This document shows positions 53,218 to 62,889 of a stretch of DNA of 64,000 nt, piece by piece. The notes below the pieces were generated by a model. It had not been told where the DNA came from. It saw nothing but the letters and a program-made list of their open reading frames with translations, and did not search any database. The stretch comes from Desulfobacterales bacterium (GTDB lineage: Bacteria > Desulfobacterota > Desulfobacteria > Desulfobacterales > JADGBH01). Location: contig JADGBH010000009.1 in NCBI GenBank assembly GCA_015231595.1, positions 1 to 64,000 on the forward strand, given 5' to 3'. Position 1 is the stretch's first letter, and each line of letters begins with the position of its first letter. Position numbers and translations under genes: made by a program.

Positions 53218-54354
53218 ATGGAAAAGAAAAAAAATCTTATAATAGGGACGATAATTATTGTTTGTGTAGTTTTGATAGGCATCTTATACGTAATTTTTTC
53301 TGACGAAAAGATTGATCCTGGAGTTATAAAAGATGCTTCAGCATCATCTTATCAACCCACAAATGTTGTATCAGCATCAATAGAAAATGTTACCCAATAT
53401 TATGAAGCTGTAGGGACAGTGCGTCCAAGAATTGAAACAAATATTCAAGCTCAAGTTACAGCTCAAGTCATTGAAGTGAAGGTAAATCCATCAGATAAGG
53501 TTGTTAAAGACCAAGTTCTTATAATACTGGATAATAAGCCTTTTATATCAAGGTTAGATCAAGCAAGAGAAGGTTTTAATGCAGCAACTTCACGACGACA
53601 TCAAGCTGAACAAGGATTAAAAGCCGCTGAAGCCGGATTTGCTCAGGCTGAAGCAGCCTATAACAGAACAAAAAATTATTTTAAATCCCAAGCTGCCACA
53701 TCTCAAGATCTCGAGCGGGCGGAAACAGGTTATCTTCAGGCTGATGCCGCCGTTAAACAGGCTAAAAGTTTCGTAGGCTCATCAGATGCAGGAATAAGAC
53801 AGGCTCAAGAAATAATTAATGAAGCACAAATATCCCTTAATTATACAACAATAAGAGCACCTGAAAGCGGAGAAGTTTTAAAACGTCTTGTCGAGCCTGG
53901 AGACCTCGCTTTGCCTGGAAAACCACTTTTAATGCTTCAAAATTCTGGTTCTTTAAGACTTGAAGCTTCAGTTAGAGAAGGTCTTATAACAAAAGTAAAA
54001 CCTAAAACAAGCCTTCAAGTTAAAATTGATACACTAAATATAACACTTACGGCGTCTGTAGAGGAAATAGTTCCTTATGCTGACCCTCAAACACGAACTT
54101 TCCTTGTAAAAGCAGTCCTTCCAGCAACTCCTGATATTTATCCTGGTATGTTCGGAAAACTCCTTATTCCTCTTGAAGAAGTTAAAGAAATATTAATCCC
54201 CAAAGCAGCTGTTAAACATGTTGGTCAGCTTGAGCTTGTTAATGTCAAAGAAAAACAAGGTTGGAAAACTAGGTTTATTACTACTGGAAAAATTTATGAA
54301 AATAAAATTGAAGTTCTATCCGGATTGTCAGGAAATGAAGAAATAGGATATTGA
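53218..54354 (+). CDS. RND efflux periplasmic adaptor (membrane fusion protein)
   Basis: The 378-residue protein has an N-terminal anchor (LIIGTIIIVCVVLIGILYVI), the barrel-sandwich half ETNIQAQVTAQVIEVKVNPS, a hairpin with repeats (RRHQAEQGLKAAEAGFAQAE), the return ISLNYTTIRAPESGEVLKRL, and a beta-barrel ending in YPGMFGKLLIPLEEVKEIL. It joins the RND pump to TolC. The gene ends 23 bases before the pump ATG. One operon with neighbours. Confidence 0.92.
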   Translation: MEKKKNLIIGTIIIVCVVLIGILYVIFSDEKIDPGVIKDASASSYQPTNVVSASIENVTQYYEAVGTVRPRIETNIQAQVTAQVIEVKVNPSDKVVKDQVLIILDNKPFISRLDQAREGFNAATSRRHQAEQGLKAAEAGFAQAEAAYNRTKNYFKSQAATSQDLERAETGYLQADAAVKQAKSFVGSSDAGIRQAQEIINEAQISLNYTTIRAPESGEVLKRLVEPGDLALPGKPLLMLQNSGSLRLEASVREGLITKVKPKTSLQVKIDTLNITLTASVEEIVPYADPQTRTFLVKAVLPATPDIYPGMFGKLLIPLEEVKEILIPKAAVKHVGQLELVNVKEKQGWKTRFITTGKIYENKIEVLSGLSGNEEIGY

Positions 54355-54377
54355 ATTTTAGGAGGAGGGTTTTAACT

Positions 54378-57300
54378 ATGTCAGAGAAAAATGCACCTGT
54401 TTCGGGTGTTATTGTAAATATTGTGAGAGCTTTTTTAACGTCCCACTTGTCAATCATGTTAATTATTATTGCTTTATGCTTTGGGGGAGCCGCTATTCTT
54501 GTAACTCCAAAAGAAGAAGAACCCCAAATTGTTGTTCCTGTTGCTGATATTTATGTTCAAGCTCCTGGTTCTTGCCCTGAAGAAGTTGAAAAGCTTGTTG
54601 CGTCTCCACTTGAACGGTTTTTATGGCAAATTGACGGAGTAGAATATGTTTATTCAATGTCAACAAGGGATATGGCTGTTATAACAGTTAGATTTTATGT
54701 CGGAGAAGATAGAGAAAATTCTCTTGTAAAACTTCATAATAAAATATCAATGCACATGGATAAAGCGCCGGCAATTGTAAAAGGCTGGGTTATAAAGCCT
54801 GTTGAAATAGATGACGTTCCTATAGTTAATATAACATTGTATTCACATAAATATGGTGATTTTGAGCTGAGACGAATTGGCGAAGAGATTTTATCACGAC
54901 TTTCTGAGGTAAAGGATATTTCAAATACCCAGATTATAGGCGGAAACCAACGGGAAGTTAGAGTTGAGCTAAACCCTGAGCTTATGGCTGGTTTTAACGT
55001 CTCTGTCCTTGAAATTATTCAAGCTCTTAAAGGATCTGATTCGTCTGTAACAGCTGGGAATATCTCAAAATTTAATAAAGAATTTACTATAACAAGTAAT
55101 TCTTTTCTTTCGTCAAAAGAAGATGTATTGTCCTTAATGGTAGGTGTAAATAAGGATAAACCCGTTTATCTAAGGGATATAGCAAATGTAATTGACGGGC
55201 CTTCTGAAACTTCTAATTATACGCGAATAGGATTTTCAAATTATTACAGGCAAAAACATAAAAAAACTGATGAAAATATTATTTATCCTGCTGTTACACT
55301 AGCTCTTGCTAAGAAAAAAGGAACTAATGCAGTAAACGTTGCGGATAATATACTAGAAAAATTTAAAGAATTAAAAAAAGATATAATTCCTGATGGTGTT
55401 AATGCTGAAATTACGAGAAATTATGGAGAAACAGCTCATTTAAAAGTGAATGAACTTTTAAGCTCTCTTGCATTTGCAATAATTTCAGTAATCGCTCTTT
55501 TAGCTTTTACTTTAGGCTGGAAGGAGGCTTTAATTGTAGCGTTCGCAGTTCCTATAAGTTTTGCATTGGCTTTGTTTGTGAACTTGATGTTCGGATATAC
55601 GATAAACCGTGTAACACTTTTTGCTCTTATTTTATCACTCGGTCTTGTAGTTGATGATCCGATAACCAATGTTGATAATATTCAGCGCCACATTAAAATG
55701 AAGGTATTTGACCCAATTAATGCTTCTCTTTTTGCTGTTAATGAAGTTCTTCCTCCTGTTATAATGTCAACGCTTGCAATAATCGTATGTTTTTTACCGC
55801 TTTTTTATATAACTGGTATGATGGGACCTTATATGGCTCCAATGGCAATAAACGTACCCCTTACAGTTACATTTTCAACAGTATGTGCTCTTTCTATTGT
55901 TCCATGGATGTCCTATAATCTTCTAAAAAATATAGGGAATAGTGATTCAAGTTCGTCTAATGGCGGTCAATCAAAATCCATGAAAATACTTGATAAAATT
56001 TATCGACCCATAATTATGCCTTTTCTCAAGTCACAAGCTAAAAGATATATGCTTTTGCTTGCAATTATATTTATGCTTTTTGTTTGTGGAGGTCTTGCTA
56101 TTTTTAGGCTTGTGCCTTTAAAGCTTCTTCCTTTTGACAATAAAAATGAATTCCAAATAGTAATTGATATGCCTGAAGGAACTACCCTTGAAAATACATC
56201 AAAAGTTGTTTCTTGTTTTGAAGATTATCTAAAATCCGTTCCTGAATGCACCAATTTTGTGTCCTATGTCGGAAATTCTTCTCCAATGGACTTCAACGGA
56301 ATGGTAAGGCATTATTATTTAAGAAAAGGAAGTAATTTTGCGGATGTTCGTGTTAATCTTGTTAGTAAAGACATACGAAGCCAGCAAAGTCATGAAATTT
56401 TATTACGTTTAAGAAATGACCTTGAAAATATAGCAAAAGAAAACAACGCATCAGTTCAACTTGTTGAAGTGCCTCCTGGCCCTCCTGTTTTATCAACAAT
56501 AGTTGCTGAAATATCGGGCGATGCAGATAAATCATATAGAGATCTTATCAAAGGGGCTGAGCATGTCACAAAGATTATGACAAAAGAACCTTTTGTTGTT
56601 GATATTAATGACTCGACTGAGGCTGACCGAACAAGATTTGAATTTATAGTGGATAAAGAAAAAGCATCTCTTCATGGTGTTAGCGCTGAAATGATTTTAA
56701 CAACGTTGCGGACAGCTATAGGAGGAATCAATCCTGCAACTGTCCATATTGCTTCAGAACGACAGCCCCTTGTTATAAACCTTACTCTTCCAAGGGAAAA
56801 ACGTTCTGATATGGCAAGCCTAAGCCAGATTCCGGTTAAAACAGCATTCGGGCTTAGTGTTCCCATGGCTGAATTTGTTAAAATTGTTGAAGTTCCGGTC
56901 AATCAGCCAATTTATCATAAAAATTTGGAAAGACTTGTTTTTGTTAATGCCGAAATGGCTGGAAGAGCTCCGGCTGAAGCTATTCTTGATATGCAAAATG
57001 AGCTTGAAAAAGATAAAATGCCTGAAGGAACAAAAGTAAACTGGGCTGGTGAAGGAGAGTGGAAAATTACTATAGATGTTTTTAGAGATATGGGAATTGC
57101 TTATGGTGCTGCACTTCTTGGTATTTATATTCTTCTTGTCATACAGACTAATTCATTTTCAATGCCTTTTCTGCTTATGATATCAATACCCTTGACAATA
57201 CTTGGAATAATGCCGGGTTTTTTCATTTTAAATCTTATTTCAGCAAATTCTATAGGTGGTTTTCAAAATCCCATATTTTTTACAGCTACGAGTATGATAG

Positions 57301-57590
57301 GAATGATAGCCTTAGGCGGCATAGTTATAAGAAACTCCCTTGTATTGATAGAATTTATAGATGACGCTGTAAAACAAGGAGTTGAATTTAAAGAAGCTAT
57401 TCTTCAAAGCGGAGTCATACGAATGAGGCCTATTCTTCTAACTGCCGCAACAACTGTTGTAGGAGCCATACCAATAACTTTTGACCCCATATTTTCCGGT
57501 CTTGCATGGGCTTTGATTTTTGGGCTTTTCGCATCAACGCTATTTACTTTGCTCGTAATTCCTGTAACCTATTACGCATTAAATAAATAA
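54378..57590 (+). CDS. RND-family efflux pump, inner-membrane subunit
   Basis: The 1070-residue protein (ATG 54378 after AGGAGGG; an upstream TTG extends it by 9 codons) has the RND plan of 12 TM helices and two porter domains. TM1 is followed by VTPKEEEPQIVVPVADIYVQ. TM4 has LGLVVDDPITNVDNIQRH, with the Asp pair of the proton relay, and the C-terminal half has GGIVIRNSLVLIEFIDDAV. The sequence is closer to the AcrB/HAE1-like group taking PEEVE-type periplasmic loops (GSCPEEVEKLVASPLE). The substrate is unknown. Confidence 0.93.
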   Translation: MSEKNAPVSGVIVNIVRAFLTSHLSIMLIIIALCFGGAAILVTPKEEEPQIVVPVADIYVQAPGSCPEEVEKLVASPLERFLWQIDGVEYVYSMSTRDMAVITVRFYVGEDRENSLVKLHNKISMHMDKAPAIVKGWVIKPVEIDDVPIVNITLYSHKYGDFELRRIGEEILSRLSEVKDISNTQIIGGNQREVRVELNPELMAGFNVSVLEIIQALKGSDSSVTAGNISKFNKEFTITSNSFLSSKEDVLSLMVGVNKDKPVYLRDIANVIDGPSETSNYTRIGFSNYYRQKHKKTDENIIYPAVTLALAKKKGTNAVNVADNILEKFKELKKDIIPDGVNAEITRNYGETAHLKVNELLSSLAFAIISVIALLAFTLGWKEALIVAFAVPISFALALFVNLMFGYTINRVTLFALILSLGLVVDDPITNVDNIQRHIKMKVFDPINASLFAVNEVLPPVIMSTLAIIVCFLPLFYITGMMGPYMAPMAINVPLTVTFSTVCALSIVPWMSYNLLKNIGNSDSSSSNGGQSKSMKILDKIYRPIIMPFLKSQAKRYMLLLAIIFMLFVCGGLAIFRLVPLKLLPFDNKNEFQIVIDMPEGTTLENTSKVVSCFEDYLKSVPECTNFVSYVGNSSPMDFNGMVRHYYLRKGSNFADVRVNLVSKDIRSQQSHEILLRLRNDLENIAKENNASVQLVEVPPGPPVLSTIVAEISGDADKSYRDLIKGAEHVTKIMTKEPFVVDINDSTEADRTRFEFIVDKEKASLHGVSAEMILTTLRTAIGGINPATVHIASERQPLVINLTLPREKRSDMASLSQIPVKTAFGLSVPMAEFVKIVEVPVNQPIYHKNLERLVFVNAEMAGRAPAEAILDMQNELEKDKMPEGTKVNWAGEGEWKITIDVFRDMGIAYGAALLGIYILLVIQTNSFSMPFLLMISIPLTILGIMPGFFILNLISANSIGGFQNPIFFTATSMIGMIALGGIVIRNSLVLIEFIDDAVKQGVEFKEAILQSGVIRMRPILLTAATTVVGAIPITFDPIFSGLAWALIFGLFASTLFTLLVIPVTYYALNK

Positions 57591-57605
57591 ATTTTAGAGG
57601 TGAAT

Positions 57606-58988
57606 ATGACGATAAAAGATATATTTCCTACAGCAATAAAAGGTAATTTAGCTGATATGATTACATTTTCCATGAGGCGTATGTGTGATATGAATATTCA
57701 TGGAATAATAGCATTTGACGGCAACGTTGATTATGAACTAATAAAAAAAGCAATTCGCCTTTCTTTTGATGCTGAACCTGTTATAGGATGCAGGCTTATT
57801 GTATCGGAAAAAATGTTTTATTGGAAGCGTAGAAATGATATTGATGATATGAATTTTTGCGCTTTAAAAGAAACAAATGATGTAGAATCGGAGATGCATA
57901 ATTTTTTAATAATTCCGATGGATCCTGAAAAAGATGCTCAAATTCAAGCAATTATTTTAAGGGCTGAAAATGATACTTTATGCATTAAAGTTAATCATGG
58001 AATTGCTGACGCTGGTGGAGCAAAAGAATATCTTTATTTACTTGCCGATATATATTCAAAATTGAAAGATGACCCTTCATATAAGCCTAAAATAAATGTT
58101 ACTGGCAGAAGAGGACTTAAACAGATAGCTGACAGATTTAATTTTTTCGAAAAACTAAAAATTATTCGAAGGATTTTTAGAAATTTAAAATCAGATAGTT
58201 TTTATTTGCTTCATGGAATCAGGGTAACAAAACAATTAAGAGATCCTAAATATTCCTCATATAAATATTGGAATTTCCCGTTAGTTAATAAGGGCGATTC
58301 TGATAGAAAATTTGAAATATATAAAATCCTTCCAGAACAATTCAGAAATTTAAAAGCCTATGGACAAAAATATAATGCAACGATCAATGACATCTTATTA
58401 GCGGCCTTTTATAGAGCTTTTTTTGATATTATAAATCCAGACAAAAATGAACCTCTACATATACTATCTACCGCTGATCTTAGAAGATATCTCCCAGGAG
58501 AAAAAGCTGAAGCAATATGTAATTTATCTGGTTTTGTCCATGTTAATATCGGAAGAAAACTTGGCAAAACCTTTTTAGATACCTTAATTAAAGTTCGTGA
58601 TCGTATGAATTTTTATAAATCAGATTGCATCGGACTGGCTGATTTTCCTCCATTTTTACCATTAAAAATTTTTCCAGTTAAATGGGCTTTAGGAGTATTT
58701 AAAGGTTTTTTCGAGACCGTAATAAATGATGCTGAATCTATTTTTCCTGTAATTACAAACATGGGAATTATTCATCTGAAGCGCGATTCTTTTAAGGGTT
58801 CTGTAATCAAAGATGCTTTTCTTACGGCCCCTGTAATGTTTTATTCGTTTACTGGGTTTGGAATCACAGGCTTCGGAGAATCTATTACGATAAGTATTGG
58901 AATTTGTGGAAGTAAAATTAACAACGATATAGTTAAAGAACTTTTTAAAAGGCTTGACAATGAATTAACTTTAAATGTTTATAATTAA
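57606..58988 (+). CDS. Condensation-domain-like acyltransferase
   Basis: The 460-residue protein (ATG 57606 with AGAGGTG; GTG 57600 possible) has the motif VNHGIADAGGAKEYLYLLAD, matching the HHxxxDG active site of condensation/alcohol-acetyltransferase/PapA proteins with the first His replaced by Asn and the final Gly shifted. SADLRRYLPGEKAEAICNLSG split as TADLRRYLP and ICNLSGFVHVNIG resembles the second-lobe latch. It probably forms an ester or amide from an acyl donor. It lies 15 bases after the RND pump, suggesting production and export of one lipid or metabolite. Confidence 0.72.
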   Translation: MTIKDIFPTAIKGNLADMITFSMRRMCDMNIHGIIAFDGNVDYELIKKAIRLSFDAEPVIGCRLIVSEKMFYWKRRNDIDDMNFCALKETNDVESEMHNFLIIPMDPEKDAQIQAIILRAENDTLCIKVNHGIADAGGAKEYLYLLADIYSKLKDDPSYKPKINVTGRRGLKQIADRFNFFEKLKIIRRIFRNLKSDSFYLLHGIRVTKQLRDPKYSSYKYWNFPLVNKGDSDRKFEIYKILPEQFRNLKAYGQKYNATINDILLAAFYRAFFDIINPDKNEPLHILSTADLRRYLPGEKAEAICNLSGFVHVNIGRKLGKTFLDTLIKVRDRMNFYKSDCIGLADFPPFLPLKIFPVKWALGVFKGFFETVINDAESIFPVITNMGIIHLKRDSFKGSVIKDAFLTAPVMFYSFTGFGITGFGESITISIGICGSKINNDIVKELFKRLDNELTLNVYN

Positions 58989-59513
58989 AATGACATGCTA
59001 TTTCCTTTCTCTTGATATCCAAATCGCGGGAGGGGCTGTTAAGTTCTAAAATTTTAAGCAATTTCAGATATTTTAAAGAACCATGTTATCTTTTAGAGAT
59101 TGTAGGGGCGACCGGCTGGTCGCCCAATTCCATTATGTAACAATTTCCAAAGGGCGACCAGCCGGTCGCCCCTATATGCATCAAGCTAAAATTGTGGCCA
59201 ATTAAATCAATTGGTTATAATCGTATTGAGTCTATCGTCATTCCGGGGAAAATCAGAAAATCTTTTAGATTTTCTGATTTTCCCCGGAATCCAGAAAATA
59301 TGAAGACGTTAAGACTGGATTCCGGGTTGAAATTGAAAAATATTCATTTTTCAATTTCCCCCGGAATGACGTCTCAAGACCTGTAACATCAATATTCTAT
59401 AAATTAGCTTGATGCATATGCGGTCGCCCCTACAGTGAAATGGGCTTTAAATAAAGCACCTACGAAGAACTTAACAGCCCTGCCCCTTGCGGGAGAGCCT
59501 TTGTGTAAAAGGT
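58989..59513. repeat. Gene-free cluster of palindromic repeats
   Basis: It opens with TGACATGCTATTT, a family-A end. Family-B hairpins lie at 59102-59125 (GTAGGGGCGACCGG...) and inverted at 59152-59174, together one large inverted repeat. At 59238-59375 an arm GTCATTCCGGGGAAAATCAG with its hairpin partner, and a second hairpin TTGAAATTGAAAAA/TTTTTCAATTT ending CCCCCGGAATGAC, form a nested structure like the 19184 element. Fragments GCATATGCGGTCGCCCCTAC follow near 59415. No gene was seen. Confidence 0.75.
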
Positions 59514-59543
59514 AGGACACACCCAATTGTTCGAGTGTGTCCT
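59514..59543 (-). terminator. Hairpin at the end of the chemotaxis receptor gene
   Basis: AGGACACAC (59514-59522) pairs with GTGTGTCCT (59535-59543) across a 12-base loop, overlapping the first stop base. There is no T-run, so it may protect the 3' end rather than terminate alone. Confidence 0.5.
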
Positions 59544-61201
59544 TATGACAAATTAAATTTTTTCATTAATGATTGCAAATTATCAGAAACCTCTTTCAAT
59601 TGCTGGCTTATTAGAGATATCTCATTTATAGCTTTTGAAGTGCTATGCAAAGAGCTTTCTATGTCTGATAAAGCTTTAACTACTTGCCTTGTTGCCTCGT
59701 GTTGTTGCAGTGTAGAAGAAGATATTTGTTTTGCTACATCGGTTGTAGATTGGGCTTCTGATAATATTACTTTAAGAAGTTCGACTGTTTCAGAAAATGA
59801 ATTTAATGAATCATTAATACCTTGACTGTTTTTTTCAGAAACAATAACCATGTAATTAGAAGCTTCTTGTATTTCATTGATTTTATTTTCTATATCCCCT
59901 GTCGACTCGGTAACTATTTCTGCTAATCGTCTTATTTCAGAAGCGACTACATTGAATCTTTTACCAGCTTCTCCTGAGCCGGCTGCTTCCAGTGCAGCGT
60001 TAAAGGCGATCAATTTAGTTTGGGATGCAATCCCATTAATAATTTCCATTACCTTTGTTATTTCATCAATTTTTTTCTTTAATTCAATTAATTGCTTTAT
60101 ACTTTTTTCGTTTTCTTCGTTTATTGAATATATTTTCTTCATCATTACTGTAGAATATTCAGAACCTTTTTTACTGCTCTGCAAGGTATTGTCTGAAATT
60201 TGAACAACATATTCTGAATTTTTAGCGATTTGACTGGAAGACGCTGCAAATTGTTCCATTGTAGATGAAATTTCAGTTATTGAAGAGCTTTGTTGTGTAA
60301 AAATTGAAGCTAAATCAAAAACAGCCTTTGATACATTTTCGGCAAATAAATCGATATTTACAACATTTTCGGAAACTTTAGATATGATTTCCCTCAAGCT
60401 TTTTATCATATCTTTTTCAGCCATTAATAGATTACCAATTTCATCTTTTCTATCCGTATGGATTCCAACAGAAAGATCATAATTTTTCAATCGGTTAGCC
60501 ACGCCGGCAAGTTCATCAAGGGGTTTGATGGTAAGACGCTTTAAAATTCTAAAAGCTATACCAATTGCTATGATTAATACTAAAATAGCTATCACCTGAT
60601 ATTTAAAAACTTTATTCAAGGATGATAACAATGTGTTATGGGATTTTGAGGTATCAGATACTATTTTTTTTTTAATTTTAGACATTTTATCATGAATTGA
60701 CTTATCTGTATAATAAACATAGATTTTTCCGACTATTCGGTCATTTTTGAATGAATTTACTTTAAATATCAAATCATTATTAACTTCAAACTCTTTAGGT
60801 AAAGACATTCCAGTCTTAATATCTTCCTTTTTCCAAGCAGAGATAATCGGTTCATTCATATCATCAAATACGCTTATAGCAACTATTTCAGGATATTTCA
60901 TGTAGGCTAATATAGATATTTTTATACCTTCCGTTACATATTGAAATATATATTCGGTGCAAACATGACTCAACATTTCGGCATTGAATTTAACATTATT
61001 ATAAAGCGATAATTCTTCAGAAGATTTTCTATCAGAAATAGAAAGGTTTATGTTGTCTATGTTTTTGTTAATAAAATCGTTTATCCCTTTTCGCTGCATA
61101 ATAATCAGATTATAGCTGCTAATAAGAGCGGCAAATAAAAGGAAAAAGCTTATTAATGTTAGTTTTGTTGATATTTTAATATTTTTTGTGAATTGAATCA
61201 T
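59543..61201 (-). CDS. Methyl-accepting chemotaxis protein
   Basis: The 552-residue protein has TM1 (LTLISFFLLFAALISSYNLII split as LTLISFFLLFAALISS), a periplasmic sensor (about 35-190), TM2 (VIAILVLIIAIGIAFRIL), a HAMP domain (RLTIKPLDELAGVANRLK) and a long cytoplasmic coiled coil. The hairpin tip reads MEIINGIASQTKLIAFNAALEA with AGSGEAGKRFNVVASEIRRLA, where the usual N-L-L-A-L-N is T-K-L-I-A-F-N, a variant seen in delta-group receptors. It signals to CheA. A solute-binding protein gene lies 50 bases upstream and may present its ligand. Confidence 0.9.
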   Translation of the reverse strand: MIQFTKNIKISTKLTLISFFLLFAALISSYNLIIMQRKGINDFINKNIDNINLSISDRKSSEELSLYNNVKFNAEMLSHVCTEYIFQYVTEGIKISILAYMKYPEIVAISVFDDMNEPIISAWKKEDIKTGMSLPKEFEVNNDLIFKVNSFKNDRIVGKIYVYYTDKSIHDKMSKIKKKIVSDTSKSHNTLLSSLNKVFKYQVIAILVLIIAIGIAFRILKRLTIKPLDELAGVANRLKNYDLSVGIHTDRKDEIGNLLMAEKDMIKSLREIISKVSENVVNIDLFAENVSKAVFDLASIFTQQSSSITEISSTMEQFAASSSQIAKNSEYVVQISDNTLQSSKKGSEYSTVMMKKIYSINEENEKSIKQLIELKKKIDEITKVMEIINGIASQTKLIAFNAALEAAGSGEAGKRFNVVASEIRRLAEIVTESTGDIENKINEIQEASNYMVIVSEKNSQGINDSLNSFSETVELLKVILSEAQSTTDVAKQISSSTLQQHEATRQVVKALSDIESSLHSTSKAINEISLISQQLKEVSDNLQSLMKKFNLS

Positions 61202-61253
61202 AATTATTGATGTCCAAAATTTAGAATAAAAAAATTGATTAATTCCTATAGAA

Positions 61254-62030
61254 TTATTTTGACATTAAACCGTATTTTTCCCATAGGAGAGATAATCTCC
61301 CAGATTTTTCTAAGCCATCTAAAATTAGATTTAGCTCCTTAGCTGAAGATTTAGAACTTTTTCTTGTAAGAATACCAAGATTATATTCTTGATCAAGTTT
61401 AGTTGAAATTAATAATTGTTTTTTTATTTGAGGATTTTCGTTAAGATATTTTTTTAAATAAGATTTTGTTACAACAGCTATATCAGCTTTCCCGTTTAAT
61501 ACTTTGGAAATATTGGCTATATGGGATAAGCTCGTTTCTGCATTAAAGTTTTTCTTTAAATATTCCTCATCAGCGTTAAAATTAGCAAATTTATAATGAT
61601 AACCAAGATATATAGCAAGTTTTTTCCCTTTTAAATCATCAAAATAACTTTGAGTTTTAGATGGAAAATTTTTTGTAACATAAACTTCTCCTCCCTTGAA
61701 AAATATTTTTGTAGATTCAACATTTTCTTCTTTCCAGCCCCATTCAATTCCTTCAAAAAGTATAATGTCATATAATTTGTTTTCAAAATTTTTGTAGCGT
61801 CTTTTTGACGAAGTCGGAACAAATGTAAATTTATATTTACTTTGAAAATTATTCATTTCTTCGATTAAATCTAAAGTAATACCTGTATAAATATTATCGG
61901 CGTATTCAATAAATGGAGGGAAAACATAGCCACCTACATTCACAATATCCATTCCATAAATTGGAGAGATCAAGATTAACATTAATATAAAAAAAATTGC
62001 ATTAATCATTAATTTTGATAGTCTTCCCAT
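61254..62030 (-). CDS. Periplasmic solute-binding protein (SBP_bac_3-like)
   Basis: The 258-residue protein (ATG 62030 with AAAGGAAAA upstream) starts with a signal peptide (MINAIFFILMLILISPIYG in its core) and then VNVGGYVFPPFIEYADNIYTG, TLDLIEEMNNFQSKYKFTFV, LKGKKLAIYLGYHYKF and LNGKADIAVVTKSYL, with the final WEKYG typical of amino-acid-type family 3 proteins. No permease or ATPase accompanies it. Placement before the chemotaxis receptor suggests a sensory accessory role. Confidence 0.82.
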   Translation of the reverse strand: MGRLSKLMINAIFFILMLILISPIYGMDIVNVGGYVFPPFIEYADNIYTGITLDLIEEMNNFQSKYKFTFVPTSSKRRYKNFENKLYDIILFEGIEWGWKEENVESTKIFFKGGEVYVTKNFPSKTQSYFDDLKGKKLAIYLGYHYKFANFNADEEYLKKNFNAETSLSHIANISKVLNGKADIAVVTKSYLKKYLNENPQIKKQLLISTKLDQEYNLGILTRKSSKSSAKELNLILDGLEKSGRLSLLWEKYGLMSK

Positions 62031-62256
62031 AAAATTTTCCTTTATCATCATAAATGTAAATGAAAGCTATATAAAATAATTGAAAAGTAATTGTCAATAA
62101 TACATATTTTTCAATTTTTCAAATAAATTAAAGTTATCCATTCTGAATGGTAACTGTAAATGTGAATTTCTAAAATGATTATAAATCTATAAATCACTGC
62201 ATAGTTGACAGTAACTTGTTTGCAGTGTATTAAATCAAAAAATATTGGAGGATATC

Positions 62257-62751
62257 ATGGAATTTTATATCTTAGCTGGCCTTCCAGGAAGTGGTAAAAG
62301 TACAACTGGACAAAGATTAAAACAAGAAAAAAATTGTTTTGTTGTTTCATCAGATACTATTCGCCTTGCTTTAAATGCTGGAATTTATCCCCGTGACGAT
62401 GAAAAAGGAGATTATACATTTCTTGAACCCATTGTTTGGGACTTAGTTAGCAAAGCTATTCATTTTTTATTACAGAAAGGACGATCTGTAGCCCTTGATG
62501 CTACAAATCTCAATCGTCAAAGCCGTAAACAATGGATTGATTTAGCTTATTCTATTAACCCAAATATTGAAATTACAGTTTTATGGCATACTTCTAATTA
62601 TGATTCGCCTCAAAGATGGCAGCAAGAAAGAGGCCATATTGAAAAAGAATATTGGCGAATTCGTAGCAAATTAGAGAGCAACATTGAATTGCCTTCAGAA
62701 GATGAGGGCATAAAAGTTCAAATTATTGATCAATTTAGTGAAAAGGAATGA
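62257..62751 (+). CDS. P-loop kinase of the polynucleotide-kinase-like AAA_33 type
   Basis: The 164-residue protein (ATG 62257 behind GGAGGAT; the frame extends to a TTG upstream) has Walker A LAGLPGSGKSTTGQRL, VVSSDTIRLALN with the acceptor-positioning Asp, LQKGRSVALDATNLNRQSRKQW as Walker B-like strand and lid arginines near SPQRWQQERGH. It is a small soluble phosphotransferase related to T4 Pnk kinase and toxin zeta-like folds. Substrate unknown: nucleic acid 5'-OH, sugar or small molecule. Monocistronic. Confidence 0.82.
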   Translation: MEFYILAGLPGSGKSTTGQRLKQEKNCFVVSSDTIRLALNAGIYPRDDEKGDYTFLEPIVWDLVSKAIHFLLQKGRSVALDATNLNRQSRKQWIDLAYSINPNIEITVLWHTSNYDSPQRWQQERGHIEKEYWRIRSKLESNIELPSEDEGIKVQIIDQFSEKE

Positions 62752-62889
62752 TTTTTGTTTTGGTCTAATTGCAAAAAAAACATAAAAGTTTAATAACTTA
62801 AACGAAGATTAATACCCAATGAAAAATACAATTTTTTAATATCAAACTGAGCTAAAACCTTAAATTTAGAGACTATAAGGAGGTATTTT

